A stretch of DNA of 64,000 bases from Palsa-360 sp963719875 (GCA_963719875.1 CAVRDJ010000002.1:2542001-2606000), one strand, 5' to 3'; shown: positions 1-7,681, numbered from the stretch's first letter. Numbers and translations are program-made. Notes: generated from the sequence alone by a model not told the origin.

Positions 1-3
1 ACT

Positions 4-549
4 TCAGCGAAACATCTGGCGCATCAATCCTACCCCTTCATTTTCCGTAATGATTTTCCTGCGGACCAGGAGAGTAATCAGTTCATTCAAGACCAAGCGC
101 AAGTTCGCATTCGCCTCTATGGCTTCGCTCTCGGGCTCCGTCGTGGATACTGCAGGCCTGGGGGACGATTCGCCGCTCAATTCGGCGATCCAGGAGCGCA
201 ATACGTCTTGATGCTCGTGCTTGATCTCGGTGAATGCAAGACCCATTCCCATTGAGACGTGTCCGTAGGTTACGATAGCCGCCGCTTCAAATTCACACTG
301 GTCACGTTCGAGGCGGATCCGCACGGCCGAGCCGACTGCAAAGGGAGAAAGCGTATCGACGTAACAGCCGCCGGTGCCCAGGTCGGAGCAGCGGCCCGTC
401 ACGCGCGTTTGCGAACGAACTTCGTACACTTCCGCGGCCGCCGTGAAAGGGTATCGAACCTGCCGTCGACGCTCGGGACCGCCGCTTTCTTCTGACTCCC
501 GAGTCAATGGAGCGGGAAATGCGATCGGTTTGTCGGGACGTTCGGACAT
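4..549 (-). CDS. PilZ domain protein
   Basis: This 181-residue cytosolic protein carries a PilZ domain in its first two thirds. The basic stretch RRRQVRYPF around residue 28 and the later DLGTGGCYVD match the RxxxR and D/NxSxxG elements that bind cyclic di-GMP in this family. The family version usually has a small residue before Gly-Gly, and here it is Thr. The last 50 residues form a charged helical tail (NLRLVLNELITLLVRR) that I do not recognise, perhaps for partner binding. It is the first of three PilZ proteins in the window, and a diguanylate cyclase lies at 7.7 kb. Its target is unknown. Confidence 0.85.
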   Translation of the reverse strand: MSERPDKPIAFPAPLTRESEESGGPERRRQVRYPFTAAAEVYEVRSQTRVTGRCSDLGTGGCYVDTLSPFAVGSAVRIRLERDQCEFEAAAIVTYGHVSMGMGLAFTEIKHEHQDVLRSWIAELSGESSPRPAVSTTEPESEAIEANANLRLVLNELITLLVRRKIITENEGVGLMRQMFR

Positions 550-720
550 TTAGTCCACAAGGCCGCGGATCAAACTTTCGTGCTGGCATCTATCTGATTG
601 AGGGGTTCCGCACACCTTGCACATTACTGCGCGGAAATGGGAAGGGCTTCGTCATTTTGGCTCGGGGCGGATTGGCTGGCAAGAAGAAACTTTGCCATAT
701 GTGGCGCAAGCGCGGAGGGA
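550..720. other. Intergenic stretch, nothing recognised
   Basis: This gap lies between the PilZ gene and the 3' end of the pilin-domain gene, both on the minus strand. I saw no convincing gene, hairpin or promoter. Confidence 0.4.
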
Positions 721-1704
721 TCAAGAAGGCCCGATGCGTGGATCGGTCGTGCCTGCGATGCCGCCTTGCTTGTCGGCGCCGCGCAGGATCCCGGACGAGT
801 CCAGAAAGAACGACCGCCGTCCCGTCTTGCCGTATTCTTTGGGAGAGGAGGCAAGCGAAAAGGTCTCCGCTTTATTTGCTTCATCCTCCGGCAGGCTGCC
901 GGCTGCAGGTGCAATGGTGTACCGAATCGTGTAACCGTCCTTGTCGCCGGCGGCCAAATCCGCCCCGAGCAGGCTGGCCGACTCCGGTGAAACTCCGTTT
1001 GGCGGCGCGGGGCCCAGCATCGCGAGCGTGTCGGGCAATTTCCCGTACGCGCGGCGATAGGTGTCCAGCGCCGACGCAACCGAGCGCAAATCGGCAATCG
1101 CGGCATCTTCGCTCGCGGCCAGATCGGCTTGCTCCCATTGCTTCGCCATCTGAGGTACATCGAGCATGATGAGTCCCACCGAGAGCAGCTTCCAATTTCC
1201 GCTTTCGCGCACGAGACCAAACGTGATCTTGCGCGGGTCCTCTCCGCGGATCGGAATTTCCATCGGCACGTAGGCGAGATTTTCGCGCAGCTTCGTTTCG
1301 CCGAGGCGCATTTCTGTGGTGTAGCTCGGGCTCTCGCAGCGCACGATCTTTTGGCCATTGCCGCTGCTGGAAAGCAGAACCCTTCCCGGTTCTTCGAGCA
1401 GCACAAATCGCTTCATCATCGCAGTGCGTTGCGCGCCGGGAAGCGCCCGGAAGGCAGCGGCGTTGTCGGCTGTCAGGGAATTTGCAAAGGCCGGGGAGTC
1501 CTGGCGGCAAGCGGCGGACAGCGCGTCGGAGAGCGCCGTTTCGGGACTCGACGTTGTTTGCTGCTGCGCCGCGCTCGCATTCGGCGCTGAAAGCGCACCA
1601 ATGGCCGCGAGCGCCAGTAGGACGGGCTTCAGCCTGTCTGGTTTTGATTTAGCGCGCCTCGATAAAAAGGCAGACAGGCTGAAGCCCGTCCTACTGTTTT
1701 TCAT
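721..1704 (-). CDS. Secreted protein with type IV pilin-like C-terminal domain
   Basis: The protein has 327 residues from the ATG at 1704. A positively charged N-terminus leads into a hydrophobic run and an ASAAQQQ-like cleavage site near residue 45, so it should be exported. The middle part resembles no family I can name. The C-terminal ~110 residues resemble the globular part of acidobacterial pilin-like proteins: a LDTYRRAYGKLPDTLAMLGP stretch, then DKDGY, then a RSFFLDSSGILRG ending. There is no prepilin methylation motif at the N-terminus, so it is probably not an assembled pilin. A whole REP palindrome is translated inside the signal-peptide N-region. The same frame runs into the upstream receiver gene only because of a frameshift there. 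Confidence 0.65.
   Translation of the reverse strand: MKNSRTGFSLSAFLSRRAKSKPDRLKPVLLALAAIGALSAPNASAAQQQTTSSPETALSDALSAACRQDSPAFANSLTADNAAAFRALPGAQRTAMMKRFVLLEEPGRVLLSSSGNGQKIVRCESPSYTTEMRLGETKLRENLAYVPMEIPIRGEDPRKITFGLVRESGNWKLLSVGLIMLDVPQMAKQWEQADLAASEDAAIADLRSVASALDTYRRAYGKLPDTLAMLGPAPPNGVSPESASLLGADLAAGDKDGYTIRYTIAPAAGSLPEDEANKAETFSLASSPKEYGKTGRRSFFLDSSGILRGADKQGGIAGTTDPRIGPS
1616..1695. repeat. REP pair (BIME-like), type A
   Basis: Two 25-bp arms (1616-1640 and 1671-1695) form a perfect inverted repeat around a 30-base spacer. Each arm starts with GTAG next to a small hairpin (GGCTTCAGCC), the foot-plus-hairpin layout of REP elements recognised by RAYT transposases. The same arms recur at 17788-17861. 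This copy sits inside the coding region of the secreted pilin-domain protein. Confidence 0.85.
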
Positions 1705-1709
1705 GCTGC

Positions 1710-2094
1710 TCACGATTTCGCTCCGCGCAATATTTCGGCGAGATTTTGCGTGAACTTCGATCGAGGCATGACGTTCCTGACATCCCGCGGCGCGCGCGCG
1801 TTCCGCCAAATCCGTCTGCACATGGGATAGAAACGCAATCACGCGCCGCGGGCTGCCCTGCCCGTCCGGCAGGCGGGCCGGCCCATTCGCCGCGCACAGC
1901 CGCTCGACGGCATCGAGCGCCCCCTGCTTCGCGTTCAAGTCCACCAGGATGAGCGCCGCCGGGCTCCCCGCCGCAGCCTTCAGGAGTTGCTCGCCGTTCG
2001 CCGCGGTTTCCAGCGTGACGCCGGTGTGTTTCGCCGTTTCGTGCACCTTCGCCAGAAAAAATAAATCATCGATCAATGCGATTGCGTCAGCCAT
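1710..2094 (-). pseudogene. Response-regulator receiver-like protein with one-base frameshift
   Basis: The first ~105 residues look like a CheY-type receiver: an acidic pair (IDDLFF) at the N-terminus, LVDLN around residue 52 at the phosphoacceptor position, and FLSHV for the switch Ser/Thr strand. After RARAAGCQE the open frame continues as unrelated sequence into the next gene. Dropping one base near position 1773 instead gives CQEVMPRSKFTQNL and then AEILRGAKS followed by a stop at 1710. That is a natural receiver C-terminus (about 127 residues) with a stop just before the next gene's ATG. This is therefore either a true frameshift mutation or a sequencing/assembly error. No output domain is present. 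Confidence 0.7.
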
Positions 2095-2219
2095 GACTTT
2101 TTAACCTCACCATACTTCGCCTTCTCGATGTACCACGCGAGCCGCCGCAACACAAGCCGCAAGGGCAGGCTCGCACTTGAATTGTTTCATCTAGGATGCC
2201 AAAACCGGCCCAGGCGTCT

Positions 2220-2326
2220 CCGGTTTTCTCTGTGCTCCTCTGTGCCCTCTGTGTTAAATCTTTGCTTTCGATTACGAAGAAAAGGCTTTTAACACAGAGA
2301 ACACAGAGGAGCACAGAGAAAACCGG
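2220..2326. repeat. Large inverted repeat of CACAGAG type
   Basis: Arms 2220-2257 and 2288-2326 are nearly perfect inverted copies (CTCTGTGCTCCTCTGTG and its complement), forming a long hairpin just upstream of the glutaredoxin-like gene. A partial single arm recurs at 34519-34560, so this is a dispersed intergenic repeat rather than a gene-specific terminator. Confidence 0.75.
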
Positions 2327-2328
2327 TT

Positions 2329-2778
2329 ATGAATTCGCTGGAACAAAAAATTCTTGCCTCCTTCGATGAACCTGGCGCGCGCGCGCGATCGCTTGCGGAT
2401 TTGGGAGACCCCGCGACTGTGAAGGGCGTCGTGTCGCAACTGGTCGAGCGAGGATGGTTGCGCGCCACGGATGCGCCGGACACTTATGCGCGCACCGAAG
2501 ACGGCCGCCTGCAACTTGCCGCGCCGCGCAACGTCACGATCTACTCGCGCCCCGGTTGCCATCTCTGCGAAGAGGCCAAGGCGCAAATCGCTCCCCTGCT
2601 GAAAGAGTTCGGCGCGCGCCTCACGGAAATCAACATCGACGAAGATCCCGAACTGCGCGCACAGTACGATTACGACGTCCCAGTCATTCTTCTGGGCTCG
2701 CGCAAAGCCGCCAAACACCGCGTCGATCCCGCCCAATTCCGCCGCCAGTTGCGCGACGCCGGCATCCCCTCACGATAA
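2329..2778 (+). CDS. Glutaredoxin-like protein with N-terminal helical/winged region
   Basis: The protein has 149 residues. The second half (from about residue 67) is a short glutaredoxin/thioredoxin-fold domain with the redox motif CHLC in YSRPGCHLCEEAK, followed by the cis-Pro strand YDVPVILL. This matches DUF836-type glutaredoxins, which reduce disulfides or mixed thiols in the cytosol. The first ~60 residues (VKGVVSQLVERGWL) look like a winged-helix or helical extension not usual for the family. The ATG follows directly after a dispersed inverted repeat and has no strong ribosome site, so the start is uncertain. It lies upstream of the cysteine biosynthesis locus, which fits a thiol-related role, but no operon link is shown. 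Confidence 0.75.
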   Translation: MNSLEQKILASFDEPGARARSLADLGDPATVKGVVSQLVERGWLRATDAPDTYARTEDGRLQLAAPRNVTIYSRPGCHLCEEAKAQIAPLLKEFGARLTEINIDEDPELRAQYDYDVPVILLGSRKAAKHRVDPAQFRRQLRDAGIPSR

Positions 2779-2893
2779 TTAGGTTTTTCCTTGCCGAGCA
2801 GTTGATCGGAATATCCTATGCGAGCAACTTGAAGGCATGGAACCAATCGTTGCGAAGGAAACCGGGAATACACCAGAGCATACAGAACCTGCT

Positions 2894-3334
2894 TTAGTGG
2901 TCCCCAGCAGGTTTCACGCCGACAGTCTTGTCCGGGATATCGCCTGCGCGGCCTTTGACGCGGTCGTAGACGGATACGAGTGAGGTTGAGCCGAGGGCTT
3001 CATTGTAGTAGGTGGGGACGCCGAGATGGGTTCTCAGCTCTTCATTGAACTTGCGCATGCTGACGAGTTGCTCGGCGTGCGCGGGAAATTTTCTGCCGTC
3101 GTCGGTGAGCAGGAATTTTTGATAGCCTGCGTCCCAGAGACGGACGAATTGGCCGTTCAGCAGGATGGTTGGGAGAATCGTCATCGTATAGTGATCATCG
3201 GAAGTGCGGCGGAATTCGGCGCCGCATCCGTACTTTTCGACCCGCATCACGCCACCCGTGCTGCTCACGATGAATCCTGAGGTCGACAAGGCATCCATCA
3301 ATTTGGCCGGGAACCGGTCTTTCACATCCCACAT
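2894..3334 (-). CDS. Conserved hypothetical protein
   Basis: This 146-residue soluble protein has no recognised domain. It lacks a signal peptide and membrane segments. Its single Cys lies in YGCGAEFRR, and the central part alternates short strands (YTMTILPTILLNGQFVRLWD), suggesting a small beta-rich fold. It is flanked by a repeat element and is divergent from cysM. Coding character (third-base GC, no internal stops, sensible composition) supports a real gene. The function is unknown. Confidence 0.55.
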   Translation of the reverse strand: MWDVKDRFPAKLMDALSTSGFIVSSTGGVMRVEKYGCGAEFRRTSDDHYTMTILPTILLNGQFVRLWDAGYQKFLLTDDGRKFPAHAEQLVSMRKFNEELRTHLGVPTYYNEALGSTSLVSVYDRVKGRAGDIPDKTVGVKPAGDH

Positions 3335-3471
3335 AGAATTTAAGAATACGAGGGGCGCGGCGGGGAGTAAAGGCGAAAGTCAAAGACCACAGCGCATTTC
3401 TCACTGCGCCGCAATTGTTAGCATGACTCACCGCTGAGAGAGATTTGGAAAAACCACGTGGGACAGATTTT

Positions 3472-3545
3472 AGTAGCGCAGGCTTCAGCCTGTGGGGTTT
3501 GGTCCATACAAGGACTAACCCCCACAGGCTGAAGCCTGCGCTACT
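3472..3545. repeat. REP pair (BIME-like), type B
   Basis: Perfect 26-bp inverted arms (3472-3497 and 3520-3545) start with GTAGCGCAGG and contain the hairpin CAGGCTTCAGCCTG. A diverged copy with compensating stem changes is at 16751-16824. The element lies between the hypothetical gene and cysM, and the open frame upstream of cysM runs through it. Confidence 0.85.
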
Positions 3546-3687
3546 CAAGGCCGGAAGCGGCTGTGTTTATGCTAAATTAGCTGAATACAACGGAGCCAGT
3601 CTGGCATCTATGAGCGGGCGTGGCTTTTGGATTGTCGAGAAGACCCTCGGCAGGCCTGGTAGCGGAAGGCAGAGAACTCTGCGGCAC

Positions 3688-4653
3688 ATGAATACAGCGA
3701 AGAAGCCAATTTGGGCGGATGCGTCAGCGAACACCGGAGCCATCGGCCGCAATGTGCTCGATTGTATTGGGAATACGCCGCTTCTGCGTCTCGACCGGGT
3801 CGGTCCGAACTATCCGAATGTGGAGTTTTATGGCAAGGCGGAATGGCTCAATCCCGGCGGCTCGGTAAAGGATCGGCCGGCGCTGGAAATGATTCGCGAG
3901 GCGGAACGCTCGGGGCAACTGAAGCCGGGCCAGACCATCCTGGACGCCACGAGCGGAAATACCGGGATCGCCTATGCCATGATTGCCGCGGCGCTCGGCT
4001 ATCGCGTGAAACTGTGCTTGCCGGCAAGCGCGAGCGAAGAGCGGAAGAAAATTCTCAAGGCTTTTGGCGCCGAGCTGGAGATCACGCCAGGGGATGAAGG
4101 GTCCGATGGAGCGATTTTGCGCGCGCGGGAAATTATTGCCGCCGAGCCCGGCAAATATTTTTATATGGATCAGTACGGCAACGCCGCCAATTGGCGCGCC
4201 CATTACAAGACCACGGCAAATGAAATCTGGGAACAGACCGCCGGACGCATCACTCATTTTGTCGCCGGACTCGGCACCAGCGGAACATTTGTCGGCACCA
4301 CGCGGCGTCTCAAGGAATTAAATCCCGCGATTCGCTGCATCAGCCTGCAGCCGGACGCTTCCTTTCACGGGCTTGAAGGGTGGAAGCACATGGCGACGGC
4401 CATTGTGCCCGCCATTTATGACGCAACGCTCGCTGATGCAAACCTGGAAGTGGGCACGGAAGAAGCGTATCGCCTGGTCAAGCGGGCCGCGCGGGAAGAG
4501 GGATTGCTGCTAAGCCCGAGCGCCGCCGCCGCTCTCGAAGGTTGTTTTCAAGTGGCCGCATCGCTTGGGCCGGAGGAGCGCGCCGTCATCGTAACGATTT
4601 TTCCGGATTCAGGAACAAAATATCTGAGCGAGCGTTTCTGGGACGAAGTTTAG
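3688..4653 (+). CDS. cysM: Cysteine synthase, CysM-like (PLP-dependent)
   Basis: This is a fold-type II PLP enzyme of about 321 residues. GGSVKDR carries the PLP lysine (about K61), TSGNTG (about 89-94) is the phosphate/carboxylate loop, GLGTSGT holds the cofactor phosphate, and FPDSGTKYLSE is near the end. The neighbours (JAMM hydrolase, CysO-type carrier, MoeB-rhodanese) are those of the Mycobacterium tuberculosis CysM-CysO-Mec pathway. The probable reaction is therefore use of O-phosphoserine (or O-acetylserine) with a carrier thiocarboxylate to make a carrier-cysteine adduct. The ATG at 3688 was chosen because the frame further upstream is a REP translation. An ATG at 3610 is an alternative. 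A repeat separates it from mec. Confidence 0.85.
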   Translation: MNTAKKPIWADASANTGAIGRNVLDCIGNTPLLRLDRVGPNYPNVEFYGKAEWLNPGGSVKDRPALEMIREAERSGQLKPGQTILDATSGNTGIAYAMIAAALGYRVKLCLPASASEERKKILKAFGAELEITPGDEGSDGAILRAREIIAAEPGKYFYMDQYGNAANWRAHYKTTANEIWEQTAGRITHFVAGLGTSGTFVGTTRRLKELNPAIRCISLQPDASFHGLEGWKHMATAIVPAIYDATLADANLEVGTEEAYRLVKRAAREEGLLLSPSAAAALEGCFQVAASLGPEERAVIVTIFPDSGTKYLSERFWDEV

Positions 4654-4667
4654 GCGGATGCATTCGC

Positions 4668-4746
4668 TGTAGCCCGCGTCTTCAGACGCGGGGTTTTTCT
4701 CGCGGAGTAAGAAAACCCTCGCCCCGGTCAGACCGGGACGAGCTAC
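4668..4746. repeat. REP-like palindromic element
   Basis: The stretch begins GTAGCCCGCG with a hairpin (CCGCGTCTTCAGACGCGG) and ends with a second imperfect hairpin (CCCCGGTCAGACCGGG) and AGCTAC. This is a diverged inverted REP pair between cysM and mec. Confidence 0.65.
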
Positions 4747-4780
4747 AGCTACTTCCGCGCGGCGGGAAAAGAGTCGATCG

Positions 4781-5230
4781 ATGTTGCTGCTGGCAAAAAA
4801 GTTGGAGCAGGAAATCCGCGATCACGGCGCCAGAGATTATCCGCACGAATGTTGCGGCGCGATGCTCGGATCGGATGGCGACGCCGCAGGGCGGGAAGTG
4901 CGCGCACTGTTTCCCTTGATCAACCGGCGCGACGATTCCCCCCGCAATCGGTTTTCGATTACGCCGGAGGATTTTCGCGCGGCCGAACGCGCCGCAGCCG
5001 AACGTGGACTCGATCTCCTGGGGTGGTATCATTCCCACCCGGACCATCCGGCCCGGCCGAGCGAATTCGACCGCGAGCATGCCTGGCCGTGGTACAGCTA
5101 TGTCATTGTGAGCGTGGACGGCGGCGTCCCAAAGGATTTGACTTCCTGGCAGTTGGAGGACGACCGGTCGAAATTTCTGCCGGAAGTGGTTGTGCCGGAA
5201 CGGGTTGCCAGTCAAGGGGAAAAGGGCTGA
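4781..5230 (+). CDS. mec: JAMM/MPN metalloprotease, Mec-like
   Basis: This 149-residue cytosolic zinc hydrolase has a complete JAMM site: Glu23 in PHECCG, His84-x-His86 in HSHPDHP, and Ser94-x-x-Asp97 in SEFD. Mec releases cysteine from the CysO-cysteine adduct by cutting after the carrier's Gly-Gly. Its position between cysM and the carrier gene supports that role. The closely related bacterial JAMM proteins of the QbsD type also trim carrier precursors with residues after Gly-Gly. This matters here because the neighbouring carrier has such a tail. It has the same direction as cysM and cysO, with gaps of about 130 bases on each side. Confidence 0.85.
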   Translation: MLLLAKKLEQEIRDHGARDYPHECCGAMLGSDGDAAGREVRALFPLINRRDDSPRNRFSITPEDFRAAERAAAERGLDLLGWYHSHPDHPARPSEFDREHAWPWYSYVIVSVDGGVPKDLTSWQLEDDRSKFLPEVVVPERVASQGEKG

Positions 5231-5365
5231 ACTTCAAGCTTGAACCCTGAGTCGCCGCCCGCGCATCCGATCCAGTAGTTTGTTTGGCGGGTTCCAAGCA
5301 TCGCTTAAAATGGTCAGCGCGACAAGTGACGAGTGGCCTGAGCCTAGCAAGGGGGGAACGACCGT

Positions 5366-5713
5366 ATGGCCGTAAAGGTTTTGATTCCTACGCCGCTCCG
5401 CCAATTCACGGGAAAGCAGCCCAGCATCGACTGTAACGCGGCCACAGTGGGTGAGGCGCTCGGCAGCCTGACGGGTACGTTTTCCGAGCTGCGGAAGCAT
5501 CTCTTCACCGAGGAAGGGAAAATTCGCAGTTTCGTGAATGTGTACTTGAACGACGAGGATATTCGTTTCCTGAACAAGGAAAATACGCCAACTAAGGATG
5601 GCGACACGATCAGCATCGTGCCTTCCATCGCCGGCGGTTCTACCGCTTGCCGAAAAATTATCTCGAGTTGTCATTCCGAGCGAAGCGAGGAATCTCTCCT
5701 CGCTTGGATCTAA
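5366..5713 (+). CDS. cysO: Sulfur carrier protein CysO/MoaD-ThiS family, with C-terminal tail
   Basis: This is a ubiquitin-like sulfur carrier. Residues 1-91 cover the whole fold and end in VPSIAGG, where the terminal glycine should be adenylated and thiocarboxylated by the E1-like enzyme downstream. Unlike ordinary CysO, the frame continues 24 residues past Gly91 (STACRKIIS, then CHSERSEESLLAWI). The last part is the translation of an inverted repeat at 5669-5749. The tail would block activation until removed, plausibly by the neighbouring JAMM protease, which is an inference. Alternatively, the natural stop was lost by mutation or sequencing error. The ribosome site is a purine run (AAGGGGGGAA) before the ATG. 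Confidence 0.85.
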   Translation: MAVKVLIPTPLRQFTGKQPSIDCNAATVGEALGSLTGTFSELRKHLFTEEGKIRSFVNVYLNDEDIRFLNKENTPTKDGDTISIVPSIAGGSTACRKIISSCHSERSEESLLAWI

Positions 5714-5749
5714 ACCAAAGAGAGATTCCTCGCTTCGCTCGGAATGACA
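5669..5749. repeat. Inverted repeat of SERSEES type
   Basis: Arms 5669-5697 and 5721-5749 are a perfect 29-bp inverted repeat (TGTCATTCCGAGCGAAGCGA and its complement). A second, mismatched copy lies at 56874-56957. When translated it gives the CHSERSEES string common in spurious ORFs of many genomes. Here it overlaps the 3' end of the carrier gene. Confidence 0.85.
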
Positions 5750-5785
5750 GCGTTTTGGGTTCTAAGAATTTAGAGGAGAACTTCC

Positions 5786-6964
5786 GTGGCAATTCCGACT
5801 GACACATTGCAACAACAGGAAGTGAAGCTTTCCAAAGAAGAAATTCAGCGCTACAGCCGGCACCTGATCATGCCCGAGGTGGGTATGGAGGGGCAGCTCA
5901 AGCTGAAGCGCGCCCGCGTCCTGACGATCGGCACGGGAGGGCTGGGCGCGCCGCTCGGACTGTATCTAGCTGCTGCGGGCGTGGGACATCTGGGACTCGT
6001 GGATTTCGACGTGGTCGATGCCTCGAATCTGCAGCGCCAGGTAACGTTCACTACGGCGGACGTCGGCAAGCCCAAGTCCGAAGCTGCGAAGGCGCGGCTT
6101 TCGGCGCTCAACCCGGCGATTGAGATCGTGTCCTACGAAACGCGGCTGACCAGTGACAACGCGCTCGGATTGTTCCGCGATTACGACATCATCGTGGACG
6201 GGACCGATAATTTTCCCACACGTTTTCTGGTCAACGATGCGTGCGTGCTGCTTGGCAAACCGAATGTGTACGGTTCCATTTTCCGGTTCGAGGGACAGGC
6301 GACTGTTTTCGGATACCCGGGCGGCCCCTGCTATCGCTGCTTGTATCCCGAACCGCCCCCGCCGGGTCTTGTGCCTTCGTGCGCGGAAGGCGGAGTGCTG
6401 GGCGTGCTGCCCGGAATCGTCGGCTCGATCCAGGCCATGGAAACCATCAAGCTGATTCTCGGCAGCGGAGAGCCGCTGGTTGGGCGGCTGCTGCTCTTCG
6501 ACGCCCTGGCCATGCGCTTTCGGGAATTGAAATTGAGAAAGAATCCGGATTGCCCCCTGTGCGGCGATCACCGGACGATTACGAAACTGATCGATTATGA
6601 AGAATTCTGCGGAATTCGTGGCGAGGAGGCTCCGGCAATGACGGACGGTATTCCGGAAATTACGGCGACAGAGTTGAAGGCCCGGCAGGATCGCGGCGAA
6701 AAAGTGTTCATCCTGGACGTGCGCGAGCCGCACGAATATCAGATTTGCAACCTGAACGGAAAATTGATCCCGCTCGGGGAACTGCCGCGCCGCGTGAACG
6801 AGCTCGACAGTTCGGTCGAAATGGTTGTGCATTGCCGCAGCGGGAAGCGCTCGGCCGACGCCATCCATTTCCTGCAAACGGCCGGATTCAAGAAGCTGTG
6901 GAACCTGAAGGGCGGCGTCCTGGCCTGGGCGGATGAAGTCGATCCCAGGATGCCGAAGTACTAA
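5786..6964 (+). CDS. moeZ: MoeB/ThiF-type E1-like adenylyltransferase fused to rhodanese (MoeZ-like)
   Basis: The 392-residue protein has an N-terminal ThiF/MoeB domain and a C-terminal rhodanese. The ATP-binding loop is IGTGGLGAP near residue 48, DFDVVDASNLQRQ follows, and the zinc cysteines are C182/C185 (CYRC) and C256/C259 (CPLC). The rhodanese domain (about 290-392) has catalytic Cys350 in HCRSGKRS. This architecture matches MoeZ of actinobacteria, which adenylates the carrier C-terminus and transfers sulfur to make the thiocarboxylate used by CysM. It may also serve molybdopterin synthesis, as MoeZ does. The start has a GAGGAGAA ribosome site. It is the last gene of the cysM-mec-cysO-moeZ run. 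Confidence 0.9.
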   Translation: MAIPTDTLQQQEVKLSKEEIQRYSRHLIMPEVGMEGQLKLKRARVLTIGTGGLGAPLGLYLAAAGVGHLGLVDFDVVDASNLQRQVTFTTADVGKPKSEAAKARLSALNPAIEIVSYETRLTSDNALGLFRDYDIIVDGTDNFPTRFLVNDACVLLGKPNVYGSIFRFEGQATVFGYPGGPCYRCLYPEPPPPGLVPSCAEGGVLGVLPGIVGSIQAMETIKLILGSGEPLVGRLLLFDALAMRFRELKLRKNPDCPLCGDHRTITKLIDYEEFCGIRGEEAPAMTDGIPEITATELKARQDRGEKVFILDVREPHEYQICNLNGKLIPLGELPRRVNELDSSVEMVVHCRSGKRSADAIHFLQTAGFKKLWNLKGGVLAWADEVDPRMPKY

Positions 6965-7011
6965 AGAACGATATACCTATTATTATATGTCAGGCTGTTG
7001 CGGCGCCACTC

Positions 7012-7046
7012 CTCTCAAATTTGAGATCTGAAATTTGAGATTGAAT
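7012..7046. repeat. CAAATTTGAGAT palindromic repeat
   Basis: The sequence CTCAAATTTGAGATCTGAAA is self-complementary and AT-rich against a GC-rich background. The same motif is repeated in tandem at 37382-37440, so it is a dispersed element. Confidence 0.6.
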
Positions 7047-7144
7047 TGCCCGCCTAAAGACTGTCTCGACATCGATCAAGTTCGCTTGGTCACGTATATT
7101 CTGAAGTACAGAGGTCTCGTTTTTTCGATCATTTAGGAGTGCGC

Positions 7145-7378
7145 ATGCCATCCACGAAGATCACAGTCCGGAATGACGGTCCGTTGCGCGTCGAAGGGGA
7201 AGTTGAACTCGTCGATATGGAAGGCAAGCCATACGGCCTTGGCGGCCGCACCGCCGTCGCCCTGTGCCGTTGCGGCCACTCCGCAAATAAGCCCTTTTGC
7301 GATGGGTCTCACAAGACCTCAGGTTTTCAGGACAAGCAGCAAGCCCGGGACTTACCACCTCAGCCGCCAAAGGTTTAA
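7145..7378 (+). CDS. CDGSH iron-sulfur domain protein
   Basis: This 77-residue protein is almost entirely a CDGSH domain. C-x-C in CRCGHS, followed by FCDGSH, supplies three Cys and one His for a labile [2Fe-2S] cluster. Bacterial single-domain members are small cytosolic redox or cluster-transfer proteins of mostly unknown partner. TAGGAG ends five bases before the ATG at 7145, which I prefer over the GTG at 7139. It lies 180 bases after moeZ in the same direction, so sulfur/iron-sulfur metabolism is a reasonable context. The intervening repeat suggests a separate transcription unit. Confidence 0.88.
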   Translation: MPSTKITVRNDGPLRVEGEVELVDMEGKPYGLGGRTAVALCRCGHSANKPFCDGSHKTSGFQDKQQARDLPPQPPKV

Positions 7379-7681
7379 AGCTAACGCCAGCAATATTATA
7401 GAATTGTAATCTTTCCCCTTAACTGCAAGCCTTGGTAGTGTCAAATTCGCCACTAGTGTGTGCCATATTGGGAAGGCCGTTGGAGTACCGGTTACATTCC
7501 TACCCATACTCCAGGAACGGGCTGCCTGCCATTTTAAGTCATCCACTGTGATGAATCGACAACTCATTTGTTTTCAATGCGTTATAGGACTGTTCAGATC
7601 TTTTCTAAAAAGGCTCTGAACTTGCTCCTCTTAATACCGCAGTAAAAAATGGGGCCATGGAACTGCTCAACTGGGGGAGCG
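7379..7681. other. AT-rich intergenic region
   Basis: About 300 bases with lower GC than the surroundings. I see no gene, riboswitch or clear terminator. One weak palindrome, GTTCAGA with its complement TCTGAAC, lies about 80 bases before the cyclase start and may be regulatory. Confidence 0.4.

Noticed and set aside
721..2094. Single 457-residue receiver-pilin fusion protein
   Set aside because: The receiver C-terminus reappears in another frame with a stop at 1710, so two genes with a frameshift explain the sequence better.
6987..7031. Short frame MSGCCGATPLKFEI after moeZ
   Set aside because: It is only 14 codons, has no ribosome site, and its end is the dispersed AT-rich repeat.
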